Source: Scenedesmus sp. ARA3
Taxonomy: Eukaryota > Chlorophyta > Chlorophyceae > Sphaeropleales > Scenedesmaceae
Direction of reading: 5' to 3'
Length of the DNA: 64,000 nt
NCBI GenBank assembly: GCA_004335835.1
Contig: RWJK01001951.1
Span: forward strand, 75,859 to 139,858
A program made the translations under genes and the position numbers. Below the pieces are notes generated by a model. That model saw only the letters and a list, made by a program, of their open reading frames with translations, did not search any database and was not told the DNA's origin. This document shows positions 45,382-57,895 of the stretch, piece after piece (within the stretch, counting starts at the first letter, position 1; each line of letters starts with the position of its first letter).

Positions 45382-47173
45382 ATGGCTGCACTCACCCTCC
45401 TGCAGCTGGCCCTGCTGCTGCTAGCCACTGCCACCAGCAACGTCAGTGCCTGGAGGTGCGCATACCTTGGTTTTGATCGGCTACCACAGCAGAGGCTTGC
45501 AGCAGGACTGGGGCAAGGTGCCTGACCGCAAACAGCCATCACCAACCATGACCAGGATTCAGACAATCAAGCAGTGGGGAGTACTGCATATGCTGCGCAC
45601 TGTGCTCAAGTTGCAGTAGCAAATTCAAAAGCCTCGACATGCTCGAAGGGCAGCACCCACTGCTAGCCACCCTGCTGACTTTATGTATGTCGTGTGTGCT
45701 GCTTGCGCAGGCAGGGCAGGGCCACCTTTTACGGCAACGAGCCATGGTACTGGAGCATCCATCACGGCAGTGAGTGACAACTTGCTGCAACGCCACCAAC
45801 TGACAGCATGGAGAGAGGAGGCAGCTGCAGCATGCACTTGCATGTAGCTGTATTCTGCATCACCTGCTATGATTCTGCAGCAACGTCTGCCTGGTCAGCA
45901 GCTAGCACTCCAGTGCAACGCCTAGATAACTGTGTGGACGCAGCCTGCCATCATACCTCTTGTAACAGGCTAACTTGCCTGACCTTTAGCCTGCGCTTGC
46001 TGCTACAGGCTGCGGTTACGGCTACCAGTGGCCCGACCAGAACACTGGCTGGGACATCGCTGCGCTGAGCGACCAGCACCCTGAGTACAGGGGCAGCTGC
46101 GGTGGCTGCTACGAGATCAAGTGCCAGTCATCTGACATCAAGGACGGCTATGGTGAGTGCAAGCTTGCTGATCAGCAGATATGGGTAATGCAGCCAGCAC
46201 TGCTTCAATTCATCGCATGCATCGGCACCTGAACATGGCGGAGAATGTGCATGTGTGATGCCCTCGTGTTTATCAGTCGCCAAGCAACGTTTTATGACAG
46301 CAATGTAGCCAGCACCACACCAGTACCAACACCTCACGGCTGCCCCTAAACACCGCCTGTCCAATGCTGCTCCTGCTCCTATGCCTGCCCCTGCAGGCCA
46401 GAACCTTAACAGGAACGGCGCCTGCAGGGACGGTAGCTCCTCCGTCATTGTGAGGACCACAGACACCTGCCCCTGCCAGTACCAGAACAACTACTACTCC
46501 AACAAGCGCTGGTGCTGCGGTGACATTGTGAGTGGGGTGCCTGCCACGCGGCGCTTGATGGGGTGGTTAGTGTGCTACAAAGCGAAGGCAGCAGGCAGCA
46601 CGAGGCTTGGATGTGCAATGGTCTGGCACGGCTGCCAGCACTGCATGGCAGCGCTGCCAGCACGATTGTCGTCTGGTGTGTGGCAGTCTGCTAGCTTGTG
46701 GTAGACACTGGTGTTCTCTTGAGGGTGTTTGTGCTGGCCTGCTTACTCATATAACCTGCTCCTATTCCACCGGCGTCTTACACTTTCTCACACGAGTACC
46801 TGCGCCTGTGCCACACCGTTTTCATCCCACCCCGGAGGACCATTTTGACATGTCGGTGTGGGCCTTCCAGAAGCTGACCGACATGAAGTGGGGCGTCATC
46901 CCCATCCAGTACCGCCGCGTGGACTGCGGCCAGCAGCCGGACAACAAGGCCTACCTCAACTACGACCAGATGTTCCCCGGAGAGTTCCCACCCAAGAGCC
47001 AGGCGGGAAACAGGGGCGACTTTGACTGGTACAAGTACTTCCCCAAGGGCGGCTACCTCAACAGCAAGGCTGGTGATGGCAGTGGCATGGTGTCTGTTGA
47101 CGAGTTCCTGCGCATGACAGGCAGGGGAGGCTCGCGCGGCGGCAACAGCCAGGCTCAGTTTGGCAAGAAGTAA
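45382..47173 (+). CDS. Expansin-like DPBB protein, array copy 2
   Basis: Exons: 45382-45455, 45711-45769, 46009-46152, 46397-46527, 46838-47173; phases agree; 247 aa. The signal peptide is MAALTLLQLALLLLATATSN. The DPBB barrel carries SCGYGYQWPDQNTGWDIAAL, RGSCGGCYEIKCQ, VIVRTTDTCPCQYQNNYYSN, KRWCCGDI, DHFDMSVWAFQKLTDMKWGV and IPIQYRRVDC, then the same tail (DNKAYLNYDQMFPGEFPPKS, DWYKYFPKGGYLNSKAGDGS). Gene structure differs from its neighbours: it has an extra phase-2 intron between the signal peptide and mature protein (codons AW|R), has lost the NYFS|NKR intron so the 29-nt microexon is fused, and has lost the last intron. One acceptor is GGAG|GAC rather than CAG. It is likely secreted to the wall. 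Confidence 0.85.
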
Positions 47174-49402
47174 AGCTGCTAGCTGTGTGTTCTGCTGCGT
47201 GGCGTAGTCGTTGCTGGACAGCTTTGCCTTGCTGCCTGGCAGCTGTGGTGTATGAGGCTACTGTCATGCCATGCCAGTGGAAGCAAGTGGGTCATCCTTA
47301 CAAACAACACTTGAACAATCCTGCATAGGGGGCTGAATGCCGAGGGTGTGTGCGGGTGTGCGGGTGTGTAGGTGTGTACATTGGCTGCTCACCTTTTGAG
47401 TATCATGTAGGTTGTCGAGTAGCGGCAGTGTAGTAGCAATTGCAGAGAACAGGTGTACTCACATGAAACGACGCCCTCTGGATTCCTGTGTGTATCACCA
47501 TTGTTGAGTCGTATTGTGTTTGGTAGAGCTGTACAGAGCAGCAATTGACCAGGGTTTACTTGCAGAACAGGTTGTGTGCTGAAACTGGAAGAATGCATGT
47601 GGTGGCTGGCGACAACTATCCTGAAGAAGCAGTGTGGTTTCTGGGGTGCCAGGAGTTTTGAAACACGCCTCACATGCATGTGTGGTGTGGCAGCCCATGG
47701 CATGCACCAATAACAAACTCAATGAGCTCCAAGGGTGTGGTGGCTGCCGAGTGGCCCAGGGCGGCTTACAACACATGTACATGGTACACTTGGATGCAGC
47801 AGCTTTTTGATCCTCTTTTGCATGGTTTCTCATTGTTGGTAGTCTTGAGCAGGAGGTGCTAGTTGTGTGTGCCTTTGGTTGATGGCGGCATCTGTGGAGG
47901 CCTCTCAGATGCTACCATGTGCATTGAGGGAACATTTCAGGACCCTTCCTGCCCCACTTCTGTTGCCGCTGTCTGGTATGTGTGTTGCAGCCTTCGGCTT
48001 GCCGGAGAAACACTGGTCCCGTTTTATATTAGTGACCGCTGCAGCAGTGTACTGCGTGTGTGGAGTGGCTGTGAGTGCTGGTCAAGCCAGCTGGAGCAAG
48101 TGCTGTTCCATGCCGCGACCCTGATGCTGTCCTGCACGCTGTTGCATCCTGGTGTGCTGAAGTGCTGCGCAGCTGAGAGGGTGAGTGCCGCTGATTGAGC
48201 CCTGTGTTTGGCTGAGAGTGTGCGCTGACTACATTGGCGGAGCTGCGCTATTGCGCAGAAGCTCTGATGCTCTCAATTTATGCAGCAGAATTGGAATCGG
48301 AGAGATGCTGCAGCAGAGGTATATATCGACAACATATTGTCCTCCTGCTCATTGCATTGCAGCATTGTGCATGCAAGGAGCAAGTGGGCCATGGGGCAAA
48401 CTCCTTACAGCGAGTGGCACTCTTTGTGGAGCGGCGTGCTACTGAGCAACATGCAGCACTGATTGCATGTATAGGAGGTAGTACTATGGTCACATGTATA
48501 GGAGGTAGTACTATGGTCACATGAGCTGTCCTGCTGTGTAACAATGGCAATATAACCTGTATAATCCATTGCAACAGCAGATGCGTGCGAATAGTTGTAG
48601 CTGCTGAGGTACAGCAGATCTGCCACACATACAGCACTCTGCAAGCTGGCAATAAACGGATGACAAGGCAATAGCAGCTGCTGAATGTACAAGTAGCAGT
48701 GCTGAGGGTGCTGTTGTTCAGCGCCCAAGCCTGCTGTCATACTGCAGTTGCAGATGGCGCCAGCTTGGCAGTGGCACTTCTGTGTACTGCCAGCCTAGGC
48801 TGACGCAACAGCAGCTGCTGACCAGTCACGTGCTGTTGTATGATACACTTGCACACTGTTTGCTCTTCAATCGCTCTGCAGACGTTGCCTCTTACCTTTA
48901 GTGACCCTGGCAGGGCGGGTCTGACATACAGAGGAGCTAGTGAGACAGCAGCGATATAATGGGCTTTGCGTCTGCAAGCTGACGCAGGAGGGCAGGTTAA
49001 TCAGCTAAATACTATCAGTATTAAGCCTTTTCCAGCAACGTAGATGTCTGTAGCTTGGTTGACCGGATCTGTGCGGGATGTCCAATGCGGTCCCTACCTC
49101 GGCCATCGGCATTGGTGAAACCGCCAGGCAGGGAGATCTGCGGGCGCGTGCCGCCAAGGAGCTGATAGGAGCTGCCGAACACCACCTACGGCACGTTGAG
49201 CTGCATAGCAGATGTAGGTAAGCTACGGCTTAGACAGTGACAGCGACTGCGCGGTCGCAACAGGTTCCAGGAACAGGAGAGCAGGTAGGAATCCGGCAGT
49301 TACACAACTCACGGCTGTAATGCATGCTCCGGAGGCTCATCGCTCGCTTAATTACCCCCATTGAAAAACCTTTCTTTGCAGGGCACGTCCAGGCGTCACA
49401 GC
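47174..49402. other. Spacer between expansin-like copies 2 and 3
   Basis: No gene recognised. It carries a 27-bp tandem duplication at 48466-48519 and GT-rich patches near 47350. CTTTCTTTGCAG at 49370-49381 is a probable 5'-UTR intron acceptor for copy 3. Confidence 0.4.
48466..48519 (+). repeat. 27-bp tandem duplication
   Basis: Two exact 27-bp copies (48466-48492 and 48493-48519) start with CATGTATAGGAGGTAGTACT and are followed by a partial third start (CATG). Confidence 0.9.
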
Positions 49403-51444
49403 ATGGTTCCAATGAGCCCCACGTGCACCACCCTCCTGGCACTCCTGCTGTTGCTGGCAAGCAGTTCAAGTGTCAGCGCCTGGAAGAAGGGCAGGGCCAC
49501 CTTCTACGGCAATGAGCCATGGTACTGGAGCATCCACCATGGCAGTGAGTAGGCATTGGGTGTGATGGGATGATAGCTCTACGATCTGGCCACAGCAGAT
49601 CAACCATGTCCAATGCAGTGGTCAGCTAGCAGCCCTTCCTGCAAATGCTGACATGAACAATTGACAGCACCCAATGTCATACACTAAGCTCGAATGCTGC
49701 TCTTGGGCTGCTGTGGGCCTGGGATGAACCCATTGACTGTTGAACGTGCGCTCTGGCTGCTGCTGCTGTGCTTTCCTGCAGGCTGTGGCAAGGGCTACCA
49801 GTGGCCTGACCAGGGCCAGGGCTGGGACATTGCTGCACTGAGTGATGCGCATCCCGAGTACAAGGGCAGCTGCGGCGCCTGCTACGAGATCAAATGCGAC
49901 AGCACAAGCGTGCGCGATGGATACGGTGAGGGGCGGCAGCTATGCCACAGCTGTGTGCGCTTGATCCCTGCAGTCCAGGTGCACAGGTTCAGCATGGTGC
50001 TGTCCCAGCTAAGAGTGCTGTGGTATAACACAGGCACCAGCTAATGATGATGCTGTACACTCTAGCCCAGTACGCTGCTGGGCTTAACAGCATCGGCTGA
50101 ACAGCAGCTGATGTAGAACAGTAATGCCAGGCTGGTGAGGTGGGGTGCCAGCCTCTTTGCTGCGGGGAACCAGTTGCTTCACTGCTTCAAGGAGGAGATC
50201 AAGCAGCATGTGACAAGTTTGGCTGAGGGGGTGGTGCTGGTGTTGTTGCAGGCGAGAACATCGACAGGAACGGTGCATGCAAGGACACCAGCAAGTCGGT
50301 GATCGTCAAAACCACGGATACCTGCCCCTGCAACTACCCCAACAACTACTTCAGTGAGTGGCAACTGCTTACAAGGATAGGCGTTTGCTGTCTGCCCTAC
50401 AAACTTTGAATGAGTGTGGGACCACTTGTGTTGGCGCAAGGACGGCACAGTATGGAATGGCTTTGTGGCAAGCCTTATGTAGTTGGTGCAGAATGCCGAG
50501 TCCCACAGCATGCATGTGGCTTGAGCCTCAGTGCCGCGTCTGCAGGAACCTCTCCTGCTTCATGGCTGTTGCACCAGGCATGCTTGCTAATCTATTGTAA
50601 CAACAATGTTTTAGCTAGATAGATGGCTGCCATCTATCTTGGCTGCTGGTTATCTCGTCGTGCGCAAAGCGCTTGTGTCAAAAACGCCTGACGTATAATG
50701 CTGCTGCCGTCGGCGCTGCATATCTGTGCTGTGCAGGCAACAAGCGCTGGTGCTGTGGTGACATGGTGAGCTGGCCTTCTGGGATCATCTCAATATGATG
50801 TTGCCATGACACAACTCCTGTTGCATAACTCCTCGCTACCAGGCTGTGGCCCAGTAGTTTCTTGCACCACAGCAACGGCTGCAGGCGCCACAGCATGCTG
50901 GCCAGGCAGCTTCTGAGTCAGACTAAGCTGCATGCGCTAGCTGCAGCGCAGCGCAGCCTCGCACATCCTTTGCACCAGTTGTTGCATTGCATAAGCACAG
51001 CCGCGTATGTTCATCAACAGGCAACTGTACGTGCCTGCACCTTACACCCGACAGCAGTTGTCTGCCTATCGTGCCGCCTGCAAGTCTGTCTAGACGAGGT
51101 TGCCTGGTCTCACCCTGCCGTGTCAACAAAACTGCAACCCGCAGGATCACTTGGACGTGTCCGTATGGGCCTTCCAGAAGCTCACCGACATGAAGTACGG
51201 CGTGATCCCCATCCAGTACCAGCGCGTGGACTGCGGCAAGCAGCCGGACAACAAGGCCTGGCTGGATTACAGCCAGATGTTCCCCGGGGAGTTCCCACCT
51301 AAGAGCCAGGCAGGCAGCAGGGGCGACTTTGACTGGAAGAAGTACTTCCCCAATGGAGGCTACATGAACTCAAGGGCAGGTGACGGCTCAGACAAGGTGT
51401 CTGTGGACGAGTACCTGCGCAGGGCCAGGGGCGGCTCATCCTCC

Positions 51445-51480
<36 letters not shown>

Positions 51481-51579
51481 TCCAATTCTTGGGGCGGGAG
51501 CAGTAGCAGCAGCAACAGCAACAGTGGTTCGGGTGGTTGGGGCGGCTGGCGCTTTTTTGGCGGAATTTTTGGAAGGTAA
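49403..51579 (+). CDS. Expansin-like DPBB protein with Ser-rich C-terminus, array copy 3
   Basis: Exons: 49403-49544, 49782-49925, 50252-50353, 50737-50765, 51145-51579; phases agree; 283 aa. The signal peptide runs from MVPMSPTCTTLLALLLLLAS. The DPBB core has RATFYGNEPWYWSIHHGSCG, KGYQWPDQGQGWDIAALSDA, KGSCGACYEIKCD, VIVKTTDTCPCNYPNNYFS, NKRWCCGDM and IPIQYQRVDCG. The conserved HFDMS is changed to HLDVS; the Asp is kept. The shared tail (PGEFPPKSQAGSRGDFDWKK, FPNGGYMNSRAGDGS) runs without the last intron into a new Ser/Gly run of about 40 residues coded by AGC repeats, ending GGWRFFGGIFGR. The Ser run could be O-glycosylated and span or anchor in the wall (inference). The 29-nt microexon is kept. 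Confidence 0.85.
51448..51480 (+). repeat. AGC run coding Ser in expansin-like copy 3
   Basis: A pure AGC tract within the last exon. It is the likely source, by slippage, of the Ser-rich extension absent from copies 1 and 2. Confidence 0.9.
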
Positions 51580-51746
51580 TGCTCTGCATGTGGTTGCGGC
51601 ACTGTCCTTTGCAATTGTTTTGGCAATGCTCGGAAAGAGAGCGATGACGTGGTGTGCACATGCACCCGCATCGCTACAAACGCCCATGCGCGCGAGAGCT
51701 GTTTGCACGCCCAGCGCCAAGTTGGCGCTACGTTTGGGTCCTGTTT

Positions 51747-51751
51747 TGTAA
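51747..51751 (+). terminator. Candidate TGTAA poly(A) signal, expansin-like copy 3
   Basis: About 170 nt past the stop codon on the coding strand. Confidence 0.4.
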
Positions 51752-54605
51752 GGCGCATTCAGTTTTGTTTAGTTTCTTTGAAAGTACTTGAAGCTTGGAA
51801 TGCCTGGTGTGCTGCCACACGGTACATGTGCTTGCCAACTTGGTGTAGGTTGCAAGTCAGGGCTCACATCTTGTGCTCGATAGTAGGATGCTGTCGGCTG
51901 GCAAGCACTCATTTTGTGCATTCTCATGCGGGTTCAAGCAGCATTGACAGGCCACTTATGTTTTTTACCCACCTCTGCAACGCCCCTACAGCGCTAGCCG
52001 GACCAAATCCTTGCCAAAAGTTGCTTCCAGCATGCACTGCAATCGCAGCAACTCGCAGCCGCCCTGTCCTTCCACTGGCAGCATGCCAGCCTGAAGGAGG
52101 AAAGCGGATTGATGTGGCTCACTGTGACAGCTGGCTTGTTGTTGTTGTTGGGCCAGCCATGGCAATAAACGGTTTAGTCATCATGTTTTGTTCTGTGTGA
52201 CAAGAGCTGCCTAGGAGGTCCTAGGCACAGGAAGCACAACCGTGGCGACGCTCATGCAGGTGGAGGCAGTAGCGCATGCCATAGGGCGCACTCAATATGA
52301 CGCGCGTGCTGGCACCCGTAGTTGCAGTTCAGCAGCGTTGCGTAGCATCTTGCTGGTGTCGTTGTTCTGGATGTGCATAGGCTGATGTTCTGACAGGACC
52401 TGCAGCGGCCTCTGCTGCTGGCAAGAATAAGTATGGTGTGAGGCGAGGCAACCACTGGCCTGCCTGCTCTGTAGCCTGTCGATGTGTGCCGCATGGGTTG
52501 TGTGTTAAGAGCAGATGTACAGAGCTATAACACAGACTGCATTTCAGGGTGGAAAGTGGCAAAGGTAGCGCCTAGCAGTGCTGCAGCAAGGCTGCCTATG
52601 CAGATATGTACATATTGGCACACTTGTGACGGCCGCCTGCGTTGGTGGCAAACAGGTGGCAGGAGGAGACTGCTCGGCATAAGCTGCTCGCTGTTGCAAG
52701 CAGCCAGGCTGAACTATAGCGTCAATCGCAATAGCAAGTTGCTGCATTTTACAGTGTCATGATAGCACAGAGTGCTGCCAGGCATGGTTGGTGTTTGAAC
52801 AGTGTTGAAGCTGAGATTGGCATGACCCGTCCGCACCCAGGCATGTGTTGAGGCGGCTGAGTCTGTACTGACATGTCTGAGTCAGGCAGGGAGCCGCTCC
52901 CTTGCACGGTGCAACAGAGGTTTGCAACCGCTGCAGTGGTTCAAGCGTGCAATATGTGTTGACAATGCGGTGGAGATCTAGACGGGTGAATGGCAAGCGT
53001 GGTCACTGGCAGTTAGTGAGAGGCACTTTACCTGTGCAGCATGCAATTAGAGGCTGACACAACCGTGTTGTATCACTGACGGAATGCTATCGACAGAGAG
53101 ATTACAGTCGTTTACGTAGGTTGCTGTCATGCGTAAGTTGCTTGGAATGAAAGGGACCTTTCTAAGCCTGCACAGTTGGCAGGAGATATAAATTATCAGA
53201 GGACACTATCCTGTATCTGGTTCAATAATATGCTATACCTCCGCCGCTTTGAAGCAAAGAAATTCCCGTACCAGTTGTCATAACAATGACTGGTGATCAG
53301 CAGTGCCTACCTTATATAAGGAGCTGCAGGTAAGACAGCTTGAAAAGAGTTGAGATCAACGCTTCTTGACTCATCATGTTACCCATCAAGCCATAGCATC
53401 AACATGTTCTTGACTGTTGCAGACATGTACCTGCTGCACAAATTGCACAAACAGTGTGCATAGCAGAGGCCACCTCATGCCAAACAATCTCCCATAACGT
53501 CACATTATTTCAGCTGATGACTCAGCTGCAGCAGCACTGCTTCTAAACACATTGGTAAGCAGAACTCACCACCATTCCACAGAGTTGCTTCATCAAGCAT
53601 GTTCAACTTGGAAGTCGATACCAACCCACTGCCAGTGCTGCGGGGCCCCTTCTAGACAGCACATGCTGCATATCAACCCGTACAGGCCCAACCGAGGGCA
53701 GCACTGCTGCTGCCCAGACCAGCCTGCACTGCTCATCCACCTGCTGCCGCGCAGCACAGGACTAATGACTCGCCCGCCACGCTGCTGCTGTGGCATTCTC
53801 CCCACTCAGCACCAGGCGGTGTCGCGTGCTGTTAATCACCCAACTCCCCACGGGCGTACAAGAAACATACTATGTAAATGGAAAAGGCCATGTATGTACG
53901 TTGCAAGCTGGAGCGTGCACGAGAACCCATGACACACATTTCGCAGCTGTAGCAACAGGGTCAGGCCAGGCCCAAGAAGGCTGCGGTATGGCGAGAATAT
54001 GGCGCGCAGCCTAAAATTGCCAATACCAAAACATGAACCGAGTAGTCTGAACAGAAGCTGCTGCTGTCGAAACCAACCCCACACTGACACGGAGGAATGG
54101 GAGCAGACACCACACAAGCTGTGGAGGGTCACAGGGAACCTCCATGGCTGACCGCTACGTAGCTGGAGTCCTCGCCACAGCTACACTGTGCATGCTTGCA
54201 ACGCCAGTGTGCCCGGCCTTGTTCAGTGCACAACACACACAAACAGCAACACACACAACACTCCCTTCCATGATGCTCTTTCGACAGGAAAGCCAGCCAG
54301 TGCACACGATCGCCGTGTCAGGATCACGTAATGCTGCTGTATGCCTGAGCTGAGATCATCTCGACTGCCACTGCACCACACAAACACACTGCTCCCTACC
54401 CCGGCCAGCAGCGAACACCGGCTCAGAACAGCAGACCTACACAAACAATACCGCTTTCATCACTTCTCTGCCACATGCACGTGCTCCTCCTCCGGCAACC
54501 AACCGCACTCCACCAAGGAAAGAACACGACTCGAGCACTCAAAAGAATATCCCTGTAGCAGGCCGATTCTGGCACTGCTCTTCCTCGCACTGATGGCACT
54601 GCTGC
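51752..54605. other. 2.9-kb intergenic, no gene seen
   Basis: Lies between two gene 3' ends (convergent). Frames are short and without domain signals on either strand. AT-richer than the genes around 53050-53400. Confidence 0.45.
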
Positions 54606-57600
54606 CTACTCCTCCTTGGCCCCGGCCTCCACACCTTCCACCAGCGCATCCACCGCGCTGTCGCTGAACACATAGAACAGGCGCGGGGAGGTCATGGCGA
54701 TGCCGTTGAAGTCGCACGCGCCAGCCACGGTGTACGCGCCAGCATTGGGGAAGCACAGGAAGTCGCTGTTGCGCAGCAGCGGCAGCTGCACGTCCTTGTA
54801 CACGCAGTCGGCGCTGTCGCAGGTGGGGCCCCAGATGGTGCTGGTGAACACGGGCACGCTGCCAACAATGGCTGGCAGCTCGGGCGAGCGCAGCACCAGG
54901 TACTCCGGGTTCTGGCCGTCATACCTGCACAGAAGAAAAGCAGAGCACGCAGCACATGCGTCAGCCACCAGCCAGCATCTGCATGCCTTGCAGGAAACAT
55001 GGACAGACAGTACACCATGCGTGCTAGAGCTTGTTTGCGTACATTGATACGTACATAGACAGACCGACATGCTGCCGCCTCTTCCAACTGGCCATTCACG
55101 AGACAAGCCCCTGACACTCAGACCCTCCCTGCCACAGCCGCACGCCACTCACAGGATGCAGTTGAAGCTGCCGTACAGCCCGTCGGTGATCCAGTAGTCC
55201 TTCTTGATGCCGCCGCTGCCGTCGGGGCGGTCACGCACGCCGTACACGGGAGTCAGCAGTGTCGCAGCTGTCTCCGCAAAGTAGCGGCCAGGCTCGGCGA
55301 TGACCTGCACCCCGCTCTCAGGAGGGAAGTGGGCGGCCAGGGCGCCGTTGATGGTGGTGGCGATGTCGCCAAACATGACGTTGCCGCAGCTGTCAAAGTG
55401 GCCGGTGAAGCCACCTCCGATGTCCAGCAGCTGCATGCTGAAGCCCAGGCTGTTGCCCAGGTCAAAGATCTGCGCAGCAGCAGCAGTTGGCAGCGGCAGC
55501 ATGGGTCAGCCTGATGCCAAGACGCGCCTCAGCTTGCAACATGCATGGCTGCAAGGCAGGCACCTTCAGCTCCACCAGCGCTCAAACGTCAGCACGCACA
55601 ATCAGCAACCACACGCTACCTGTCTGTCCGCACTGACCCAACTCACACAGCAATTATCGCCCAACAGTGCCAACCAGCAGCCTCCCGCCACCCACCTCGC
55701 GCGCCTTCTCGATGGCTGAGCTGTACGCGGCCAGGTTCTTGCAGGCGGAGCCTACATGGAAGGACACGCCCACCACGTCCAGGCCCAGGCGCTGCGCCGT
55801 GGCCAGCAGCTTGGGCGCCTCCTCGGGGTTGGCGCCGTACTTGAGCCCCAGCGGCACACGCGCCTCGGGGTCGTCCGCGCGGATGCGCAGCACGCACTTG
55901 AAGCCCGGGAAGAAGTTGGCAATCTTGACGAGCTCGCTCTCCGTGTCAAAGGTGGTGAGCCCCACGCCGTGCTCGCGCGCGTAGCGGATGTCGCAGGGGC
56001 GCTTGCAGGGGTGCGCGAAGATGATGCGGCTGGGCGACACGCCCAGGTCCAGCACCTGCTGCACCTCCCCCAGGCTGGCGCAGTCAAAGCCCGCGCCCAG
56101 CGCTGCCAGCAGGCGCACCACGCCGGGGTCGGGGTTGCACTTGATGGCGTAGAAGGGCACCACGCGCGGCATGGCTGCGCACCAGGCCTGCAGCGCAGGA
56201 GGAGTAAAGAGAAAACAGGGGCAGAACGCGTGAGCGGAAGCGTGGCATACCATGCCGACAAATGCGCAGGTGGGTGGCCAGACAGCAGCATGCATTACAA
56301 CAACAGCATGCATGCAAAGACTCCAGCATTCATGCACATGTTAATATACTAGACTAGCATCACGACAACAGTCGCTTTGTGCAGCCAACTAATCAGCAGG
56401 TGCCCCTGCTGGATTTACAACAGCATTTCCACACTTATAGAGTGTGCGATGTGGACGTGTGAGAATGGATTACCAGGCCCATTGTGAGTGCAGAAGTGAG
56501 AGAGCAGGAGCAGGTGGCTGAGGATGCTGCGGTGTGTTGGGTGTGCCGCAGATGACGCGCCTCCAGCCCAGATCGCCGCCTTCATGCCTCACTCCATGTG
56601 CCGTGGCCGGCTGGCGGGGCAATGCTGATGTGATGGGGCTGCTGCCCCCAGCAGGTGACTGGAGCATGTGATGCAACAGGTCATTGAAGACGCAGTGTGC
56701 ACATGTCCAGCACACAGGCTGGGTGGCGGATCGCTGCAGAGAGCACAAACACCTCATGGCGAGGTCGTGAGGCTGGAGCGGGTGCTTGCAGGAAGCTTCC
56801 TTCAGGCAGCGGCGGCTCCCAGGCGAGCTGACGGCTGATTGTTCTGCAGCAGGCGCGTTTGATGGGGCACAAAGTGCAACGGTCAGAGGCCGGAATAGGG
56901 GGCAGACAGGGCAACCTGCCCTGCTCCCATGTTCCCTGGATGTGCTTGAAATCTTGCTTGCAGCAGCATGCTGCTGCAAAGAGAAGTGACAGCAGCATAG
57001 CCGCTGGGGTGTGGGCCAAAAAAAACGTTTGTGTTTGCAAGTGGCGAGCACTCCACCTGCTTATAGTGGCTTGCACAACCCTTGGCAGGAGCGGGAGGCA
57101 CCCCTACCATACCCACACCCACTGACCCCACACCTTGAACAGGCGCACGACGTTGGCCAGGTCCACCACGTAGAAGGTGTCATCCAGCTGATGCTGCGTG
57201 ATGAGCTGTGAAGCTACACCCTTGACGCCCTCAGGGCCGCCTGCATCAGCACCGCAGCATGAACAACGCAGCAACAGTGAGGCAGCATCCACAACGCTAG
57301 CACCTTTCCATGCGAAGCTGCTACTAGTGCAGAGCGTCAGATGCGTATGAACACGGCGTCACCCTTAAAGCAGGCAGCATATCACAGCACATGCACAGTC
57401 CCCACCGGCGGCAAATTAAACCAACACCAAGGAGCACTCACCATGAGAGACGCGCTGCACCTTCAGGTCCATCAGCACAGCAGCTGCTGCAGGCTTCTTC
57501 ACTGCTGCCAGGTGCCATGAGCCACGCACTTTGGCCATGGTAGCAACATCAGGCACCTTTGGCGCTGCCTGCTCAGCAAGCTTGAGGCCGCACCCGCCAG

Positions 57601-57895
57601 AAGCAGCCTGCGGGACACGCAGAAGCAAGGTGAGGCAAAAAGCAGAAAGCAAGCGCCTCACTGCAGCTGCTCTGCCAGTCTAACAGCATAAGCTGCTGCT
57701 GCCACCAGACAAACAAACGATCACAGTAGTGGTGGCACTGTCCCAGCGTCCGTTGCAGTCACTTACGGAGGGGGACTTCAGCTGCTCCAAGATGCAAGCC
57801 CTTGGGCTGCCCAGCAGGTAATCGAAAGCGTCAGCCTCGCTGCACCGGCGCTCAAGGCTGGAGCAGGGCATGAGAAGAGACACTGATGAGCTCAT
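54606..57895 (-). CDS. ODC1: Ornithine decarboxylase
   Basis: PLP enzyme that converts ornithine to putrescine, the first step of polyamine synthesis. Exons (minus): 57895-57767, 57607-57442, 57240-57134, 56187-55696, 55469-55153, 54924-54606; phases agree; 509 aa. Fold-III decarboxylase landmarks: FYAIKCNPDPGVVRLLAALG (Lys that binds PLP), FDCASLGEVQQVLDLG, RIIFAHPCK, VVGVSFHVGS (His stacking on PLP), LLDIGGGFTGHF (phosphate-binding Gly loop), VIAEPGRYF, DGLYGSFNCIL, WGPTCDSADC (active-site Cys donated to the dimer partner). The N-terminal about 110 residues are longer than in animal ODC and Ala/Lys-rich. ATG 57895 is the local start; ATG 57952 is in frame upstream. Arginine or lysine decarboxylase is unlikely given the WGPTCDS motif. 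Confidence 0.93.
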
